Shown here one piece after another: positions 52,069 to 61,302 of a DNA stretch of 64,000 bases. Each line of letters begins with the position of its first letter. Within the stretch, counting starts at the first letter, position 1. The notes under the pieces are model-generated. The model ran no database searches and was not told the origin of the DNA. It worked only from the letters and a program-made list of their open reading frames with translations. The DNA is from an uncultured Bacteroidales bacterium (lineage in GTDB: Bacteria; Bacteroidota; Bacteroidia; Bacteroidales; Muribaculaceae), in the NCBI GenBank assembly GCA_945829225.1, contig CALZTY010000001.1, forward strand, positions 62,001 through 126,000, given 5' to 3'. The position numbers and the translations under genes were made by a program.

Positions 52069-52989
52069 TTAATTGACGCGGAAACGGTCGATGCCCTCGA
52101 GGAGGAATGCGACGGACTGGCGAGCGGCAGCCAATCCGGCGTTGATGTTAGCCTCGGCGGTTTGAGCGCCCATCTTCTTTGGGGTGAAGAAAACGCGCCC
52201 GGGGCAAGCCTGCTCGAGAGCCTCGGCATTGTTGGGACGAACGTCGGCAACGTAGCGGAGGTCGGAGCGGTCGGCGAGAGCGCGAGCCAAACCGTCCTCG
52301 TCGATTACTTCGCGACGAGCGGTGTTGATTAGGACACCATTCTTGGGCATGGTGGCAATGAGTTCATATCCGATAGAGCCGATGGTCTCGGGAGTGGCGG
52401 GGATGTGAATCGAGACGAATTGATTGCCCGAGTAAAGAGCCTTGATGTCGTGGACCGGGGTAACACCGGCATCGGTGAGGACCTCGTCGGGGCAATAAGG
52501 GTCGAGCGCCTCGATGGTCATACCGAAGCCCTTGGCGATGCGAGCGACGTTGCGGCCTACTTGTCCGAAGGCTTGGATGCCGAGTTTTTTATCTTTGAGT
52601 TCGAAGCCGCTGGTGCCGTTGTACATGTTGCGGGCAGCCATGACAGTCATGCCGAATACCAATTCGGCGACAGCGTTGGAGTTCTGCCCGGGAGTATTTT
52701 CGACAACGATGTTGTGCTCGGAAGCGGCTTTAAGGTCGATGTTGTCGTAACCGGCGCCTGCGCGGACGATGACCTTGAGGCGAGGAGCGGCAGCGATGAC
52801 CTCGGCGTCGATTTTGTCGCTGCGGACGATGAGAGCATCGGCGTCGGCGACAGCGGCGAGGAGTTGTGCGCGGTCGGTATATTTCTCGAGGAGGACGAGC
52901 TCGCAGCCGGCTTGTTCAATGACCTCGCGGATACCCTTGACAGCAACGGGTGCAAAGGGTTTCTCGGTGGCTACTAATATCTTGTGCAT
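52069..52989 (-). CDS. serA: D-3-phosphoglycerate dehydrogenase, short form with Lys in place of the catalytic His
   Basis: First enzyme of serine synthesis: oxidises 3-phosphoglycerate with NAD. In 306 residues the substrate region has LIVRSDKIDAEVIAAAPRLK, then VRAGAGYDNIDLKAASEHNI; the NAD domain (about 100-270) has LGIQAFGQVGRNVARIAKGF and INTARREVIDEDGLARAL. Where most relatives have PH.GAST, this protein has TPKKMGAQTAEANINAG, that is Lys instead of His. This matches the short type III-K enzymes reported for Entamoeba and Bacteroides, which lack the ACT regulatory domain. It is 6 bases after serC, a functional pair. Confidence 0.93.
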   Translation of the reverse strand: MHKILVATEKPFAPVAVKGIREVIEQAGCELVLLEKYTDRAQLLAAVADADALIVRSDKIDAEVIAAAPRLKVIVRAGAGYDNIDLKAASEHNIVVENTPGQNSNAVAELVFGMTVMAARNMYNGTSGFELKDKKLGIQAFGQVGRNVARIAKGFGMTIEALDPYCPDEVLTDAGVTPVHDIKALYSGNQFVSIHIPATPETIGSIGYELIATMPKNGVLINTARREVIDEDGLARALADRSDLRYVADVRPNNAEALEQACPGRVFFTPKKMGAQTAEANINAGLAAARQSVAFLLEGIDRFRVN

Positions 52990-52995
52990 GGTGTA

Positions 52996-54066
52996 TCAGA
53001 GTTTGTATTCAAAGTCTTTCATAGCCTCGGTGAGGACGCGGACAGAGTCGATGGGGAGGGCATTGTAGAGCGAGGCGCGGAAGCCGCCGACAGAACGGTG
53101 GCCCTTGATGCCGACGATGCCACGCTCGGCGCAGAACGATACGAAGTCGGCTTCGCGATCCTTAAATTCGGGTTTGAGGACGAAGCAAACGTTCATGATA
53201 GAGCGGTCGCGGGGGTCGGTGACGGTGCCTTCGAAGACCTTGCTGTTGTCGATAGCGTCGTAGAGGAGGGCAGCCTTCTCGAGGTCGCGGCGTTCGAGTT
53301 CCTTGAGCCCGCCGAGTTGCTTGTAGTAGCGGAGAGTCTGGAGCGCCGAGAAGATGGGGAGCACGGGAGGAGTGTTGAACATCGAGCCCTTCTTGATGTG
53401 AGTGCGGTAGTCGAGCATGGTGGGGATGGGGCGGTCGACCTTGCCGAGGGCGTCGTCGCGGACGATGACGAGGGTAACGCCAGCCGGGGCGAGGTTTTTC
53501 TGAGCGCCGGCATAGATGGCGATATATTTGGAGAAGTCAATTTCGCGGGAGAAAATATCCGAGCTCATGTCGGCAATCATGGGGCAGGGTACGTCGGGGT
53601 CTTGACGGATCTCGGTGCCGTAGATGGTGTTGTTGGAGGTATAGTGGAAATACTGGGAGTCGGGAGCGACTTTCCAGCCACGAGGGATGTAAGTGTAGTT
53701 ATCCTCCTTGGAAGAAGCGACGACGTCGACTTCGCCGAAGAGGCGCGCCTCCTTGATAGCGTTGGAAGCCCAGGTGCCGGTGTCGAGGAAAGAAGCCTTG
53801 GTAGAGAGGAAGTTGTAGGGCATCATGCAGAATTGCATGGAAGCGCCGCCACCAAGCCAGAGGACAGAGAAGCCCTCAGGGATATTGAGGATTTCCTTGA
53901 CCAGAGCGGTAGCTTCGTCAATGACAGCTTGAAATTCCTTGCTACGGTGTGAAACTTCAAGTACCGACAATCCGGTGTTGGCAAAGTTGATGATTGCCTC
54001 GGCGGTGTTTTTGATGGTATAATCGCTCAGGATCGAGGGCCCGGCGTAAAAATTGTGTTTCTTCAT
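52996..54066 (-). CDS. serC: Phosphoserine aminotransferase
   Basis: PLP enzyme converting 3-phosphohydroxypyruvate to phosphoserine, the step after SerA. 356 residues with [80 protein letters not shown] and the PLP lysine in [19 protein letters not shown] (about 195). The end, [13 protein letters not shown], is standard. First gene of serC-serA with a promoter just upstream. A 322-residue plus-strand ORF opposite it is a shadow. Confidence 0.96.
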   Translation of the reverse strand: MKKHNFYAGPSILSDYTIKNTAEAIINFANTGLSVLEVSHRSKEFQAVIDEATALVKEILNIPEGFSVLWLGGGASMQFCMMPYNFLSTKASFLDTGTWASNAIKEARLFGEVDVVASSKEDNYTYIPRGWKVAPDSQYFHYTSNNTIYGTEIRQDPDVPCPMIADMSSDIFSREIDFSKYIAIYAGAQKNLAPAGVTLVIVRDDALGKVDRPIPTMLDYRTHIKKGSMFNTPPVLPIFSALQTLRYYKQLGGLKELERRDLEKAALLYDAIDNSKVFEGTVTDPRDRSIMNVCFVLKPEFKDREADFVSFCAERGIVGIKGHRSVGGFRASLYNALPIDSVRVLTEAMKDFEYKL

Positions 54067-54107
54067 ACCTACAATAATGTTTAGGTGTTAGTAATAGTCT
54101 TTCGTGG

Positions 54108-54139
54108 CAAAATTAGGCAAACAAATTGGGATAACCAAT
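54108..54139 (-). promoter_or_regulatory. Promoter of serC-serA
   Basis: Minus-strand -7 box TAATTTTG (54108-54115) with a -33-like ATTG (54136-54139) at 20 bases spacing, about 42 bases before the serC start. Confidence 0.55.
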
Positions 54140-54199
54140 AAAAATGACGAAATTTTTTAGAAAAATTATAGAAAGGGGGAAAAGTTGCGTTTTTTTCGT

Positions 54200-54207
54200 T
54201 AACTTTG
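54200..54207 (+). promoter_or_regulatory. -7 box for the Pro/Thr-rich membrane protein gene
   Basis: TAACTTTG matches the consensus and lies 18 bases before the ATG at 54226, divergent from the serC promoter. Confidence 0.6.
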
Positions 54208-54225
54208 CCAAAAAATTAGGAGACT

Positions 54226-54801
54226 ATGACAGATACACATTCAACCCAACCATTTGACCCGCGGCGCACAGAGCGTCGAGTGTGGGTACCCGATAATGTG
54301 AGCAACACATTTAATAATAGTGAGACGGTTCCGTTCAACGAGGATCCGATGCAGCCGTCGCATGGCTATAGCGACTCAAGGAGCAAGAAAGGGTCGTCGT
54401 GGCTGTGGATAATCTTGGCGATGGTATTGGTTGCCGGCGGCGTGTGCGCATGGTATTTCCTTGTATATAGCAAGGATGCGAGTGACGTAGAGGAATTGGT
54501 CGTTGATGACGACGAGCCGAGTGCATATGACGAATTGGTAGAGGCAGATGATGTAGATGCCTCGGAGTATTCCCCTGCAGTAGAGACCGAGGCACCTGCT
54601 GTATCGACTCCGGTGCGCACCACTACTCCAACTCCGGCACGGGTATCGACCCCGGCAGTGACTCCCCAGCCGGCGCGACCGACACAGTCAATAGATGATG
54701 AGCCGGCACCGTCGACACCACAAACGCCGGCACAACCGTCGCGTCGTGGCGGTCAAACAATAGATGATGACCCACCGACACGCCGCCAGCAGATGGATTG
54801 A
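54226..54801 (+). CDS. Single-pass membrane protein with acidic and Pro/Thr-rich tail, unknown function
   Basis: Not a family I recognise. In 191 residues: a hydrophilic N-terminal part (1-57, RRTERRVWVPDNVSNTF) is followed by one membrane helix (about 58-80, SSWLWIILAMVLVAGGVCAW). Then come an acidic stretch (about 85-115, DVEELVVDDDEPSAYDELVE) and a Pro/Thr/Ala-rich disordered tail. The short phrase SIDDEPA/TIDDDPP occurs twice. With an N-in orientation the tail would be extracytoplasmic and could bridge the periplasm. It is divergent from serC and abuts folB tail to tail with no space between stop codons. Confidence 0.75.
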   Translation: MTDTHSTQPFDPRRTERRVWVPDNVSNTFNNSETVPFNEDPMQPSHGYSDSRSKKGSSWLWIILAMVLVAGGVCAWYFLVYSKDASDVEELVVDDDEPSAYDELVEADDVDASEYSPAVETEAPAVSTPVRTTTPTPARVSTPAVTPQPARPTQSIDDEPAPSTPQTPAQPSRRGGQTIDDDPPTRRQQMD

Positions 54802-55155
54802 TTACCATTCGATTGAGAAACTAACGCGAGGTGTCGGTGCCGATATCGGCGGATGAACCTTGCAGATAGATAACTTCCCTGAGGTGACCTTGGGGAAGTA
54901 TTTTTTTATAGCCTCGAGGATGCGAGCGGCGGCATGTTCGATGAGCATCATCTCAGCGGAGAGGACATTCTTGACGATGTCGACGACCTCGGCATAGTTA
55001 ATGGCGGAGGTGATGTTGTCGGAGCGCATAGCCTCGGCGGCGTCGTAGTAGAGACGGATAGAGATGAGGAACTCGTTGCCTATGAGACGTTCGCGCGCCA
55101 TCACCCCGATGGGGGCGATGACGCGTAGGTCAGTGATGTCAATGTAGGTGAGCAT
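54802..55155 (-). CDS. folB: Dihydroneopterin aldolase
   Basis: Folate-pathway enzyme cleaving 7,8-dihydroneopterin to 6-hydroxymethyl-dihydropterin. 117 residues, full length for FolB: DITDLRVIAPIGVMARERLI, NEFLISIRLYYDAAEAMRSD, SAINYAEVVDIVKNVLSAE, LIEHAAARILEAIKKYFPKV and the catalytic-lysine strand LSICKVHPPISA. It follows rnr by 6 bases on the same strand and ends one base from the convergent membrane-protein gene. Confidence 0.92.
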   Translation of the reverse strand: MLTYIDITDLRVIAPIGVMARERLIGNEFLISIRLYYDAAEAMRSDNITSAINYAEVVDIVKNVLSAEMMLIEHAAARILEAIKKYFPKVTSGKLSICKVHPPISAPTPRVSFSIEW

Positions 55156-55161
55156 GGTGGG

Positions 55162-57408
55162 TCAGCGACGGCGAGATTTGGAGCGTTGAGCCTTGCCTTT
55201 CTTGGTGGGTTTGGATGGCTTTGCAGCCTTAGTGGGGGTGTAGGCGAGGTCGGCGAGTCGGCGGGGCGGATTTTTCTCGTCGACGATGACGAGGTCGAGT
55301 TGCTTGCGGTCGAGGTTGCAACGAGCGACTTGTACCTTGACGTTGTCGCCGAGGCGGTATCGGTTGTTGCGTCGCCGCCCGACGAGGCAGTAGTTTTTCT
55401 CGTCGAAGTCGTAGTAGTCGTCGGCGAGGTCGCGGACTGGGACGAGCCCCTCGCACTTGTTGTCGTTGATTTCGACGTAGAGCCCCCACTCGGTGACGCC
55501 TGAGATGACGCCGTCGAATACTTCGCCGAGGTGGTCGTTCATGTACTCGACTTGCTTGTATTTGATTGAAGCACGCTCGGCGTTGGCGGCGAGTTGCTCT
55601 TGGTTGCTGGAGTGCTTGCAGAGGTCCTCGAGGCGCTCGATGTTGACCGATCTGCCGCCGTGGAGGTACCGCTCGAGGAGACGGTGAACCATCATGTCGG
55701 GGTAACGGCGGATGGGCGAAGTGAAGTGGGTGTAGTAGTCGAAGCCCAGTCCGTAGTGCCCGATGTTGTTGGTGGTGTAAATAGCCTTAGCCATGGCACG
55801 TACGGCGAGAGTGGCGAGGAGGTTTTCTTCGCCCTTGCCCTTGATGTCGACAAGCATGCGATTGAGCGAGCGGTTGACGTCGTGGGAGTTGCCGGATGTG
55901 CGGAGGCGGTAACCGAATGTTTTGGAGAGCTTGGCGAGGTCCTCGAGTTTGCCGGGGTCGGGCATATCGTGAACGCGATAGACAAAGGATTTGCCTTTTT
56001 TCTTGCCGGCGAGAGTGCCGACAAAGGTGGCGACGGCTCGGTTGGCGAGGAGCATAAATTCCTCGATGAGTTTGTTGGCGTCCTTGGACTCCTTGAAGTA
56101 AACGTCGATGGGGTGTCCTTTTTCGTCGATTTCGAATCGCACCTCGACGCGGTCAAAGTCGACTGAGCCGTTGTCAAATCGCTCCTTGCGGAGGATTTTG
56201 GCGAGGCGGTCGAGGGTAAGAATTTCGTTGGCGAAGTCGCCTTGACCGGTTTCTATCACTTGTTGTGCCTCCTCGTAGGTGAAACGGCGGTCGGAGCGGA
56301 TGACAGTACGTGCGATGTTGTGGCGAATGACTTTGCCCTTGTCGGTCATTTCGAAGATGACCGAGAAGGTGAGTTTATCCTCGTCGGGACGGAGGGAGCA
56401 GATTTCGTTGCAGAGGTGTTCGGGGAGCATGGGGACGACGCGGTCGACGAGGTAGACTGATGTGGCTCGGTCTTGCGCCTCGCGGTCGATGATGGTGTCG
56501 GGCTTGACGTAGTGGGTTACGTCGGCGATGTGGACGCCGACTTCCCAGTTGCCGTTGGGAAGGCGGCGGATAGAGAGGGCGTCGTCGAAGTCCTTGGCGT
56601 CCTTTGGGTCGATGGTGAAAGTGGTGACGTCGCGCATGTCGAGGCGGCGGCTTACCTCGTCGTCGGTGATGTCGGCATTGATGCGGTCGGCGGCTTTCTC
56701 GACAGCCGAGGGGTAGCGGTATGGCAAGCCGAACTCGGCGAGGATAGCGTGTATCTCGGTGTCATTTTCGCCGCTCTTGCCGAGGATGTCGACGATCTCG
56801 CCGGTGGGGCAGTTGGAGTCATCGCGCCAATCGACGATGCGGACGATGGCTTTGTCGCCGGTAGTGCCGCCGTGGAGGTGGCGACGGTCGATGAGGATGT
56901 CGGTGGCGAGGTATTTGGAGTCGGGTGTGAGTAGAGCGTAGTGCTTGTCGACGCGGAGTGTGCCGATGAAAGTTTGGTCTTTTTTCTCGACGATTTCGTT
57001 GACGATGGCTTCGGGTTCGCGACCTTTGACGCGAGCGGCGATGGTGACGAGGACACGGTCGCCGTTGAGGGCGTGCATGGAGTTGCGCTCGGCGACGAAG
57101 ATTGCCTCGTCGTCATCGTCGAGGATAACGCTGTTCTTGCCGTTGCGGAGTCGGACGAAGGTGCCCATTGCGGTGATGGTGTGAGTGGGGACCTTGTATT
57201 TGCCCGGGGCGACCTCGACGATGTTGCCATCAAAGGCTTGTTCGGCGAGGTAAAGAGCGACGGCTCGTTGTTGAGCGGGGGCGGTGAGCCCGATAGCGGC
57301 AGATACTTGCTTGTAGTTGAAGGTTTTGTTGCCGATGCCGACGATGTAAGCTTCGACGGCTCCGCGCATCATAGTTGTTTCGGCTGAGGTACGTTTGTTT
57401 TTTGCCAT
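55162..57408 (-). CDS. rnr: Ribonuclease R
   Basis: 3'-5' exoribonuclease of 748 residues that degrades structured RNA. Order: N-terminal helical region (1-65), two cold-shock/OB domains (about 65-230, PTHTITAMGTFVRLRNGKNS), the RNB catalytic domain (about 255-590) and an S1 domain (about 630-710, FDGVISGVTEWGLYVEINDN). RNB shows DVTTFTIDPKDAKDFDDALS, the conserved Asp cluster, and later HFTSPIRRYPDMMVHRLLER. A lysine/arginine-rich tail (KPTKKGKAQRSKSRRR) ends the protein, as in other RNase R. A terminator hairpin separates it from gyrB upstream. Confidence 0.95.
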   Translation of the reverse strand: MAKNKRTSAETTMMRGAVEAYIVGIGNKTFNYKQVSAAIGLTAPAQQRAVALYLAEQAFDGNIVEVAPGKYKVPTHTITAMGTFVRLRNGKNSVILDDDDEAIFVAERNSMHALNGDRVLVTIAARVKGREPEAIVNEIVEKKDQTFIGTLRVDKHYALLTPDSKYLATDILIDRRHLHGGTTGDKAIVRIVDWRDDSNCPTGEIVDILGKSGENDTEIHAILAEFGLPYRYPSAVEKAADRINADITDDEVSRRLDMRDVTTFTIDPKDAKDFDDALSIRRLPNGNWEVGVHIADVTHYVKPDTIIDREAQDRATSVYLVDRVVPMLPEHLCNEICSLRPDEDKLTFSVIFEMTDKGKVIRHNIARTVIRSDRRFTYEEAQQVIETGQGDFANEILTLDRLAKILRKERFDNGSVDFDRVEVRFEIDEKGHPIDVYFKESKDANKLIEEFMLLANRAVATFVGTLAGKKKGKSFVYRVHDMPDPGKLEDLAKLSKTFGYRLRTSGNSHDVNRSLNRMLVDIKGKGEENLLATLAVRAMAKAIYTTNNIGHYGLGFDYYTHFTSPIRRYPDMMVHRLLERYLHGGRSVNIERLEDLCKHSSNQEQLAANAERASIKYKQVEYMNDHLGEVFDGVISGVTEWGLYVEINDNKCEGLVPVRDLADDYYDFDEKNYCLVGRRRNNRYRLGDNVKVQVARCNLDRKQLDLVIVDEKNPPRRLADLAYTPTKAAKPSKPTKKGKAQRSKSRRR

Positions 57409-57426
57409 ATCAATAAAGGATAAATT

Positions 57427-57456
57427 ATAACCCGTGTCGAGGGCGACACGGGTTAT
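57427..57456 (-). terminator. gyrB terminator
   Basis: ATAACCCGTGTCG and CGACACGGGTTAT form a perfect 13-base-pair stem with loop AGGG (plus-strand reading), directly after the gyrB stop. An AT-rich stretch TTATAATTTATCC spans the 3' arm and beyond on the minus strand. Confidence 0.8.
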
Positions 57457-57462
57457 AGTGTG

Positions 57463-59391
57463 TTATGCATCAATGTTAGCGTAAGTGGCGTTAGATTCGA
57501 TGAAGTCGCGACGTGGACCGACATCTTCGCCCATGAGCATTGAGAAAATGCGGTCGGCTTCGGCGGCATCGTTGATATTGACTTGCTTGAGGATGCGGTG
57601 CTCGGGACTCATGGTGGTATCTCGGAGCTCGACGTCGCTCATTTCGCCGAGACCTTTGTATCGGGTGACGGTTGTCTTGCCGGGGTGGGAGTCGATGAAA
57701 GCTTGGCGCTGTTGCTCGTTCCAGCAATATTCTTCGGCTTTGCCGCAGCGGCACTTGTAGAGAGGCGGTGTGGCGAGGTATAGGTATCCTTGCTCGATTA
57801 CCGGGCGCATGCGACGGAAGAAGAAAGTCATGAGGAGTGTGGCGATGTGAGCGCCGTCGACGTCGGCATCGGTCATGATGATGACCTTGTGGTAAGCGAG
57901 CTTGGAGATATTGACGGCTTCCTTGTCTTCATCGGTGCCCATGGTGACGCGGAGCGCACGGAAGAGGTTGGTGATTTCCTCGTTCTCGAAGATTCGGTGC
58001 TTCATAGCCTTCTCGACGTTGAGGATTTTGCCACGGAGGGGGAGGATGGCTTGGAATCGGCGGTCGCGGCCCTTCTTGGCGGTACCGCCGGCGGAGTCAC
58101 CCTCGACGAGGAATATTTCACATTCCTCGGCGATGCGGGAGGAGCAGTCGGCGAGCTTGCCGGGGAGACCGCCGCTCCACAGGGGAGTTTTGCGGAGGAC
58201 TTTCTCGCGGGCGGTGCGAGCGGCGTGGCGTGCTTGGGCGGCGAGGATAACCTTCTCGACGATGGCTTTGGCTTGCTTGGGGTGCTCCTCGAGGTATACC
58301 TTGAGCGCGTCGGATACGGCTACCTGGACGGCGCCCATGACCTCGTTGTTGCCGAGTTTGGTCTTGGTTTGACCCTCAAATTGAGGTTCGAGGACCTTGA
58401 CGGAGATTACGGCGGTGAGACCCTCGCGGAAGTCGTCGCTGGTGATTTCGACCTTGGCGTTCTTGAGGAGGTTGTTGTCGTCGGCATATTTTTTGAGGGT
58501 GAATGTCAAGCCGCGGCGGAAGCCGGTGAGGTGAGTGCCGCCCTCGATGGTGTTGATGTTGTTGACGAAGGAGTAGATGTTTTCGTTGTAACTATTGTTA
58601 TATGTGAGGGCAACTTCGACGGGGACGCCTTGGCGCTCGGTGTTGAGGTGTATGACGTCGTTGATGAGGGATTCCTTGGAGGAGTCGATGTATTGGACGA
58701 AGTCGCGGAGTCCGTCGGCAGAGTAGAAAGTCTCGGAGAGAGGCTCGGTGCCGTCATCGACGCGTAGGTCGGTGAGGGTGAGGGTGATGCCGGCGTTGAG
58801 GAAAGCGAGGTGGCGCAGGCGGGTGGCGAGGGTGGGGTAGTCGTAGACGGTGACGGTGAAGATGGTGTCATCGGGTTTGAAGGTGATGATGGTGCCGGTG
58901 TGGTCGCTGTCGCCGATTACCTTGAGCTCGGAGGTAGCCTTGCCACGGGAGTATTCTTGCATATAAGCCTTGCCGTTGCGGTGAACTTCGGCGCGGAGAT
59001 AGGTGGAGAGGGCGTTGACGCAAGAGACGCCGACGCCGTGCAAGCCACCGGAAACCTTGTAGGAGCCTTTGTCGAACTTGCCGCCGGCGTGAAGGACGGT
59101 GAGGACTACCTCGAGGGCGCTCTTGTGCTCCTTCTCGTGCATGTCAACGGGGATACCGCGGCCGTCGTCGACCACGGTGATGGAGTTGTCCTTATTGATA
59201 GTTACGTTGATGTTCTTAGCGTATCCTGCAAGGGCCTCGTCGATAGAGTTGTCGACGACCTCGTATACGAGGTGGTGGAGACCCTTGGCTGAAATGTCTC
59301 CGATGTACATAGCCGGGCGTTTGCGCACGGCTTCCAAGCCCTCGAGGACTTGGATTTTATTCGCATCGTAATTCTCGGTGTATTCTGCCAT
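57463..59391 (-). CDS. gyrB: DNA gyrase subunit B
   Basis: ATPase subunit of DNA gyrase. 642 residues, without the extra C-terminal insert of E. coli GyrB. GHKL ATPase: YEVVDNSIDEALAGY (about 44-58), DDGRGIPVDMHEKEHKSALE, then GGLHGVGVSCVNALS. Transducer domain follows. Toprim: VEGDSAGGTAKKGRDRRFQA (about 430) and IIMTDADVDGAHIATLLMTF (about 505). The C-terminal GyrB block has TRYKGLGEMSDVELRDTTM. The name gyrB rather than parE rests on this overall pattern. Monocistronic, with its own promoter, a set of phased repeats upstream and a terminator. Large plus-strand ORFs opposite are shadows. Confidence 0.94.
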   Translation of the reverse strand: MAEYTENYDANKIQVLEGLEAVRKRPAMYIGDISAKGLHHLVYEVVDNSIDEALAGYAKNINVTINKDNSITVVDDGRGIPVDMHEKEHKSALEVVLTVLHAGGKFDKGSYKVSGGLHGVGVSCVNALSTYLRAEVHRNGKAYMQEYSRGKATSELKVIGDSDHTGTIITFKPDDTIFTVTVYDYPTLATRLRHLAFLNAGITLTLTDLRVDDGTEPLSETFYSADGLRDFVQYIDSSKESLINDVIHLNTERQGVPVEVALTYNNSYNENIYSFVNNINTIEGGTHLTGFRRGLTFTLKKYADDNNLLKNAKVEITSDDFREGLTAVISVKVLEPQFEGQTKTKLGNNEVMGAVQVAVSDALKVYLEEHPKQAKAIVEKVILAAQARHAARTAREKVLRKTPLWSGGLPGKLADCSSRIAEECEIFLVEGDSAGGTAKKGRDRRFQAILPLRGKILNVEKAMKHRIFENEEITNLFRALRVTMGTDEDKEAVNISKLAYHKVIIMTDADVDGAHIATLLMTFFFRRMRPVIEQGYLYLATPPLYKCRCGKAEEYCWNEQQRQAFIDSHPGKTTVTRYKGLGEMSDVELRDTTMSPEHRILKQVNINDAAEADRIFSMLMGEDVGPRRDFIESNATYANIDA

Positions 59392-59424
59392 TGTTAATGC
59401 TTATAATCTTTGTTTTTTACTTTG

Positions 59425-59432
59425 CAAAGGTA
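59425..59432 (-). promoter_or_regulatory. -7 box of the gyrB promoter
   Basis: Minus-strand TACCTTTG, 34 bases before the gyrB start codon, a full consensus match. Confidence 0.65.
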
Positions 59433-59497
59433 CGAAAAAATAAGCACGTGGGCAAGTGTGCGAGCGAATAAAAGTGAGAAAAAAACGAGGGGATAAA

Positions 59498-59570
59498 ATC
59501 CGATAAAATGGAGATTTTAACACTTTGAAATCCGATAAAAGGGCAAAAAAATGTTAAAATAATCCGATAA
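59498..59570. repeat. Three ATCCGATAA direct repeats at exact 32-base intervals upstream of gyrB
   Basis: ATCCGATAA occurs at 59498, 59530 and 59562; the first two copies extend to ATCCGATAAAA. The period of exactly 32 bases is about three helical turns. They lie 66-138 bases upstream of the gyrB -7 box and before the rsgA stop. A regulator binding one face of the DNA is a reasonable idea, not shown. Confidence 0.7.
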
Positions 59571-59579
59571 CCGGGAGGA

Positions 59580-60521
59580 TTAGAAGGGCTTGCGGTACTT
59601 GGAGTCGGAGGCGTCGTCGAGGATGCTGAGGTATGATGTGTAGCGAGAGGAGGCTACTAAGCCGCGGTCGAGGGCGTCGAGGACGGCACAGCCGGGCTCG
59701 TGGGTGTGTGTGCAGTTGCCGAAGCGGCATTGAGCCGACAGGGTGAAGAGTTCGGGGAAATAGTGAGCGACTTGGTATTTGTCGAAGTCGATGGTGCCGA
59801 AGCCTCGAACACCGGGAGTGTCAATGATGCGTCCGCCACCGGGGAGGTTGTAGAGTTCGCTGAACGTGGTGGTGTGCATGCCGGTGTCGTGGACGGCGGA
59901 GATTTCGGCTGTGCGGAGGTCGAGCCCTGGGATGAGGCTATTGATGAGTGTGGACTTGCCCACGCCTGAGTTACCGGAGAAGAGGGTGATTTTGTCGCAA
60001 AGGTACTCGCGGAGGGTGTCGATGCCCTCGCCGGTGACCGCCGAGAGGCGCATCACGGGATAGCCAATCGAGGTGTAGAGGTATTCGACGGCATCGAGTA
60101 GGGCGAGGACGTCGGGGTCGGTGAGAAGGTCAACTTTGTTGATGACTATGAGGGCGGGGACGTCGTAAGCGCCGGCGGTGGCGAGGAATCGGTCGATGAA
60201 TGTGGTGGACGTGGTGGGGTGAGCCAGGGTTACGACGAGCATGGCGCAGTCGACATTAGCGGCGATGATGTGCGCCTCCTTGGAGAGGTTGCTGGCGCGG
60301 CGAATGATGTAGTTGCGGCGGGGCGAAATGTCGGTGATGAAGGCAGTGCCGTCGGGAGCGGGGGCACCGATGGAGACGTGGTCGCCTACAGCGACGGGAT
60401 TGGTGGTGCGTATGCCGCGGATGCGGAAATTGCCTTTAATCTTGCAATTCACCTCGGGGGAGCCGTCGTCGGGAGCGACAACGTAGTGCGAGCCGGTGTT
60501 GCGGATGACGATGCCCTGCAT
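59580..60521 (-). CDS. rsgA: Ribosome small-subunit-dependent GTPase A
   Basis: Circularly permuted GTPase that helps 30S maturation. I start at [15 protein letters not shown] (313 residues); the track extension overlaps batE. OB-fold (about 1-70), then the G-domain in permuted order: VINKVDLL (G4, about 125), [16 protein letters not shown] (G1, about 180), DTPGVRGFG (G3, about 230). The C-terminal zinc knuckle is [20 protein letters not shown] (about 262-281). All motifs are intact. It is 5 bases behind batE, so it is probably the last gene of the Bat operon transcript. Confidence 0.95.
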   Translation of the reverse strand: MQGIVIRNTGSHYVVAPDDGSPEVNCKIKGNFRIRGIRTTNPVAVGDHVSIGAPAPDGTAFITDISPRRNYIIRRASNLSKEAHIIAANVDCAMLVVTLAHPTTSTTFIDRFLATAGAYDVPALIVINKVDLLTDPDVLALLDAVEYLYTSIGYPVMRLSAVTGEGIDTLREYLCDKITLFSGNSGVGKSTLINSLIPGLDLRTAEISAVHDTGMHTTTFSELYNLPGGGRIIDTPGVRGFGTIDFDKYQVAHYFPELFTLSAQCRFGNCTHTHEPGCAVLDALDRGLVASSRYTSYLSILDDASDSKYRKPF

Positions 60522-60526
60522 AGTTG

Positions 60527-61300
60527 TCAGATGCGCTCGACGTCGGTGGCGCGGAGCCAAGCCGGTGTTGAGCCGTTGAGTCTAACTTTGTAATAGCGAG
60601 GTGATACGGGGTCGTCGGGAGTGGCGATGGAGTCGATAATCTTCACTTTGGTGCCCTCGTGGATAGGAACAACCTTTTCGGTCTGCTTGGGTTGTCGAGG
60701 TGAGGAGTTGAGCATAGTCGCCGGGGATGTGACGATAGCCTCGCTGTGGTCGTTGATGCGCGCGCGGGCATCAGATGCGACGATGAGCATATAAATCACG
60801 ACGAAAACCAAGATGATGCCACCGAAGAAGCCCACCTTGCGGAGCAAGACGTTTCCCGAGAAGATGTACAGGGCGACGGCGGCACATAGGACGATAAAGG
60901 ATATGAGGGCAACCCACGCCCAAGTGTTGGCGCTAAATGTGCATACTACATCGCGATGTAAGTTGCCGAAGAACGAATTGCCGTCCTCGATTTTGTCCTG
61001 GAGACGCGCCTTGACAAAGGCTAAGTTGGCGCGAGCGTCCTCGTTGGTGGGGTCGACGCGCAGGGCTCGCTCGTAGTTGAGGATTGCTTGAGCGACATTG
61101 CCGCGGCGGTAGTAGGCGTTGCCGAGGTTGTAATAGACATCAGACGAGGCACCATACTCGGCGAGGACTTGAGTGTATAGTGATATAGCCTCGCCGTATT
61201 GCTCGTTGTTGTATGCCGAGTCGGCGAGAGCGGGCTCAACGGCTCGAGCAGTTGAGCAGAAGAGTAATATGCTGAAAATCGAGAGGATAGCGTTCTTCAT
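60527..61300 (-). CDS. batE: BatE: TPR and SH3-like membrane protein
   Basis: Last Bat (Bacteroides aerotolerance) protein, 257 residues. Signal peptide (1-20), three TPR-like units (about 25-120, [40 protein letters not shown]). Two membrane helices follow (about 130-155 and 160-182), then an SH3-like domain (about 205-257, [20 protein letters not shown]). This layout is typical of BatE. Two bases separate it from batD. Bat proteins have been tied to oxidative-stress tolerance and envelope integrity, but their mechanism is not settled. Confidence 0.88.
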   Translation of the reverse strand: MKNAILSIFSILLFCSTARAVEPALADSAYNNEQYGEAISLYTQVLAEYGASSDVYYNLGNAYYRRGNVAQAILNYERALRVDPTNEDARANLAFVKARLQDKIEDGNSFFGNLHRDVVCTFSANTWAWVALISFIVLCAAVALYIFSGNVLLRKVGFFGGIILVFVVIYMLIVASDARARINDHSEAIVTSPATMLNSSPRQPKQTEKVVPIHEGTKVKIIDSIATPDDPVSPRYYKVRLNGSTPAWLRATDVERI

Positions 61301-61302
61301 AA

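Noticed and set aside
52984-53952. 322-residue plus-strand ORF
   Set aside because: Antisense shadow of serC.
57790-58767. 325-residue plus-strand ORF (with 58810-59292)
   Set aside because: Antisense to gyrB Toprim/ATPase coding sequence; acidic, low-information translation.
59461-59579. ATCCGATAA repeats as an origin with DnaA boxes
   Set aside because: The 9-mer does not match the DnaA box TTATCCACA, and dnaA, dnaN or gidA are not nearby; a regulatory role is more likely.
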